Assembly: GCA_003511825.1 (NCBI GenBank)
Contig: DOIU01000312.1
Location: 1-8,381, forward strand
From: Gammaproteobacteria bacterium
GTDB lineage: Bacteria; Pseudomonadota; Gammaproteobacteria; Granulosicoccales; Granulosicoccaceae
Direction: 5' to 3'
Length of the DNA stretch: 8,381 nucleotides
Shown: one piece after another, positions 6,030 through 8,381 of the stretch
How the letters are laid out: the number at the start of each line of letters is the position of its first letter
How positions within the stretch are numbered: position 1 is the stretch's first letter
The notes under the pieces: model-generated
The model's input: the letters and a program-made list of their open reading frames with translations, nothing else
Database searches by the model: none
What the model was told of the DNA's origin: nothing
Position numbers and translations under genes: made by a program

Positions 6030-6165
6030 TTCCGGCAGCATTGCTGCACCGACGCAAAGGTATACACTGATGTTGATAATAAGCGATGCCGATGCGAAAC
6101 CATAGGCAATGGCTGATGGGACGCAAAGTCGGTTTGATTCCGCTTCCACACGCAAGGTAAGGAAC
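6030..6165 (+). promoter_or_regulatory. Structured patZ leader with repeated GACGCAAAG motifs, possible GEMM-like riboswitch remnant
   Basis: GACGCAAAG occurs at 6051-6059 and again at 6120-6128; a third related ACGCAAGGT (6150-6158) overlaps the ribosome binding site. Around the second copy, GCGAAACC (6094-6101), a short hairpin CCAT/ATGG (6100-6103 with 6116-6119) and GGGACGCAAAG (6118-6128) resemble the core of the GEMM-I (c-di-GMP-I) riboswitch. CCGAT (6089-6093) pairs with GTCGG (6128-6132) to close that element. AAACC (6097-6101) can instead pair with GGTTT (6131-6135), so two exclusive folds exist. TTCC (6138-6141) can pair with GGAA (6161-6164) next to the start codon. The canonical 3' half of GEMM-I is not clearly present, so this may be a divergent form or a different RNA. 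Confidence 0.35.
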
Positions 6166-8381
6166 ATGTCTGAGCACTATCTGAAATCGTTGTTTGATCC
6201 CTCGTCGGTGGTCCTTGTTGGTGCGAGTCGTCGCGAAGACTCGCCCGGTCGGGTGTTGCTGGAGCGCCTTCAGCAAGGTTTTACCGGCCAATTGCACTTG
6301 GTAAACCCCCATTATAGCGATATCGATGGGCATGTCTGCCATAAGAAAGTCAGTCGTCTCCCAGACGGCGACTACGATCTGGCTGTGGTAGTGACGCCTG
6401 GGCACACGGTGTTGTCTGTTATCCGCGAATGCGGGCAAAAAGGCATTGGTCATGTCTTGCTGCTGACGCGGGGTATCGGTCGCGTAGCGCGTGACGGTCG
6501 GCCCAGCAAGCGTGAGGTCTATGCGTGTGCGCGTGAAGCGGGTGTGCGCGTGATGGGGCCGCGTGCAGCTGGGATTATCCGCACCGGGTCGGGACTGAAC
6601 GCAACCTACGCGGACAATCGCGTGTACGACGGCAAACTGGCTCTGGTTGCCAAATCCAGCACACTATGCAGCGCTGTACTTGACTGGGCTGAACTCAATC
6701 AAGTGGGTTTTTCCAGCGTGGTGTCTTACGGGACGGAGCTGGACATCAATATCGCTGACATTCTGGATTTTCTCGCCGACGACTTCCAAACTCGCAGCAT
6801 TATTTTGCACATGGATGAGGTGGTGGATTCGCGTCGCTTTCTGAGTGCGGTGCGGGCCGCATCGAGCCGCAAACCCGTGGTCATCATGAAGTCTGCGCAC
6901 GACGCGGGCAGCTATTGTGATGCGATCGCCAAGTCCACGGAAGTGCGCAAGATGGATGACGTTTTTCATGCTGCTATTTCCCGCGCCGGCCTGGTGCGTG
7001 TCTACACCTTCTCAAACCTGTTCGCGGCGGCGAGGACCTTATCCAATAATCTGCGCACCCATGGCTCACGCCTGGCGATCATCGCCAATGGTCGCGGCCC
7101 GGCGATGATGGCGACGGACCGTTGTCGTCATCTTAATATTTCAGTGCCGGCCTTGAGTGATGAACTCACCGAGGAGCTGGATAAATACCTGCACGTGTCA
7201 TGGTCGCGCAAAAACCCGGTGGTGATGACGGATGGTTGTGATACCCCGGAACATGTCGAGCGCGCGGCAAAGGTGTTGTTGGCCTCGCGTGAAGTGGACG
7301 CCTTACTCGTGGTTTATGCGCCTGATCCGCGTACCGATCCCCTAGAGGCGGCTGAAGCCTTGGCCAAGGCCAGCAAGGGAAAACGCAAGCCTGTGTTAGC
7401 GGTGTGGATGGGTGAGTCGTCGGTCGAGGCGAGCCGGAAGTTGTTTATTGAACACGCCATTGCGGATTACCGAACGCCTGAAGCTGCTGTTGATGCTTTC
7501 AGTTTCTTAACCACCTACCATCGCAACCAACAGTTGTTGCTGCAGATTCCTTACCCGCTGAGCAAAAACAAGCGTCCTGATCTGGATGCGGCGCGCAAAA
7601 TCATCCGAGGTAACTGGATAAATCAGCATGTCGTGCTGTCACAGATTGATTCCCGCTTGCTGTTAGAAGCGTTCCATATTGACTGCGCGGAGTCTTGGCG
7701 AGCGTCGTCGGAAGACGAGGCCGTCAACATCGCCGACGGTATCGGGTACCCGGTGGTGTTGAAGCTGGAGTCGCCAAACATCACCTACAAATCCGATGTC
7801 GGCGGTGTCAGGCTTGACGTGAGTAACGATGCGCAGCTGCGCGCCGAATACCGCGATATGCTGGAGACTGCCGCGCGCCTGCGGCCAGAGGCAGAGGTGA
7901 GTGGTGTGATCGTGAGCAAAATGCACGCACCGCGCAACGGACGTGAGCTCATGATCCGCATGATCAATGACCCGGCCTTTGGGCCCGTCATCAGCTTTGG
8001 CTCGGGCGGCACCCGTTCTCCAGTGTTGCGGGATCGAGCCATACAACTGCCGCCCCTCAACCGCTACCTGGCGAACGATTTGATCGACAAGACCTTGGTG
8101 TCCATGCTGCTTGACCAGTATCGCAATATGCCAGCCGCCAACCGAGACAAATTGGTCGACGTATTAATGCGCGTGTCTGAGATTGCCTGTGAGTTACCCG
8201 AGATTTTTGAGATGTCCATTAATCCGCTCATTCTCGACACCGAGCAGGCCGTGGTCACCGACGTGAAAGTGGTGATCCAAAAGGTGCGTCCGCAGACGCG
8301 CAGCTACCAGCATTTGGCGATACACCCCTATCCGGTCGAGTGGGTGCGTACCGTTGCCTTAAAAGACGATCGGCAGGTTGA
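6166..8381 (+). CDS. patZ: PatZ/Pat-type protein lysine acetyltransferase (ADP-forming acyl-CoA synthetase-like), cut at its 3' end
   Basis: The frame is open from ATG 6166 to the window edge (738 codons, no stop). AAGG lies 8 bp before the ATG. Residues 8-105 form a CoA-binding Rossmann domain starting FDPSSVVLVGASRR. A succinyl-CoA-synthetase-like part runs to about 460, with MGPRAAG (130-136) and GSGLNATYADN (141-151). An ATP-grasp domain spans about 488-712, with GYPVVLKLESPN. LAIHPYPVEWV near the end is the junction that precedes the GNAT acetyltransferase domain in E. coli PatZ (YfiQ, 886 residues). The region where true ADP-forming acyl-CoA synthetases carry the phosphohistidine reads DAGSYCDAIAKSTEV (246-260) without His, as in Pat enzymes, so ligase activity is unlikely. 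Pat enzymes acetylate lysines such as that of acetyl-CoA synthetase. The GNAT domain itself is outside the window, so a protein lacking it is not formally excluded. Confidence 0.85.
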   Translation, partial: MSEHYLKSLFDPSSVVLVGASRREDSPGRVLLERLQQGFTGQLHLVNPHYSDIDGHVCHKKVSRLPDGDYDLAVVVTPGHTVLSVIRECGQKGIGHVLLLTRGIGRVARDGRPSKREVYACAREAGVRVMGPRAAGIIRTGSGLNATYADNRVYDGKLALVAKSSTLCSAVLDWAELNQVGFSSVVSYGTELDINIADILDFLADDFQTRSIILHMDEVVDSRRFLSAVRAASSRKPVVIMKSAHDAGSYCDAIAKSTEVRKMDDVFHAAISRAGLVRVYTFSNLFAAARTLSNNLRTHGSRLAIIANGRGPAMMATDRCRHLNISVPALSDELTEELDKYLHVSWSRKNPVVMTDGCDTPEHVERAAKVLLASREVDALLVVYAPDPRTDPLEAAEALAKASKGKRKPVLAVWMGESSVEASRKLFIEHAIADYRTPEAAVDAFSFLTTYHRNQQLLLQIPYPLSKNKRPDLDAARKIIRGNWINQHVVLSQIDSRLLLEAFHIDCAESWRASSEDEAVNIADGIGYPVVLKLESPNITYKSDVGGVRLDVSNDAQLRAEYRDMLETAARLRPEAEVSGVIVSKMHAPRNGRELMIRMINDPAFGPVISFGSGGTRSPVLRDRAIQLPPLNRYLANDLIDKTLVSMLLDQYRNMPAANRDKLVDVLMRVSEIACELPEIFEMSINPLILDTEQAVVTDVKVVIQKVRPQTRSYQHLAIHPYPVEWVRTVALKDDRQV

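Noticed and set aside
6007..6453. 148-codon minus-strand open frame across the patZ leader and 5' end
   Set aside because: It is antisense to patZ, has no domain, and most of it mirrors patZ coding sequence.

Overview
The window looks like about 8.4 kb of chromosome from a gammaproteobacterium of moderately high GC content. The pointers are a large single-chain PurL C-terminus, an EF-P with the lysine-bearing KPGKGQA loop followed by its modifying enzyme EpmA, a FimX-like c-di-GMP signalling relative and a PatZ-type protein acetyltransferase. The genus cannot be fixed from the sequence alone. I see no insertion sequence, CRISPR array, tRNA or rRNA.

Layout, left to right. (1) Bases 1-128 (+) are the last 41 codons of purL, followed by a GC-rich hairpin. 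(2) A minus-strand pair reads leftward: a 685-residue FimX-like protein (REC-like, PAS, degenerate GGDEF, degenerate EAL; 410-2467), then, 34 bp downstream, a 64-residue CPXCG-type cysteine-rich protein (181-375). (3) Divergent from these is a tight plus-strand operon: efp (2689-3261), epmA (3275-4243), and a 169-residue protein with an HExxH metal-binding motif (4236-4745) whose start overlaps the epmA stop. (4) A minus-strand class II histone-deacetylase-family (AcuC-like) gene (4740-5663) converges on that operon; the two stop regions overlap by 6 bp. (5) A gene-poor 0.5 kb gap (5664-6165) holds a strong candidate structured RNA (5779-5912), a CRP/FNR-type palindrome, a promoter-like -10 and a leader with repeated GACGCAAAG motifs. 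(6) A patZ-like gene (6166 to the right edge, 738 codons present) has CoA-binding, succinyl-CoA-synthetase-like and ATP-grasp parts; the expected C-terminal GNAT domain lies outside the window.

Two functional themes stand out. The efp-epmA-HExxH operon puts a translation factor with the ligase that beta-lysylates it. The third gene is an unrecognised probable metalloprotein that by context could act in the same pathway, since EF-P hydroxylation by EpmC (YfcM) is the known third step. The divergent deacetylase and acetyltransferase look like an eraser/writer pair for reversible lysine acetylation, comparable in logic to acuA/acuC of Bacillus. The control region between them is the least explained part of the window and the best place to look for something new.
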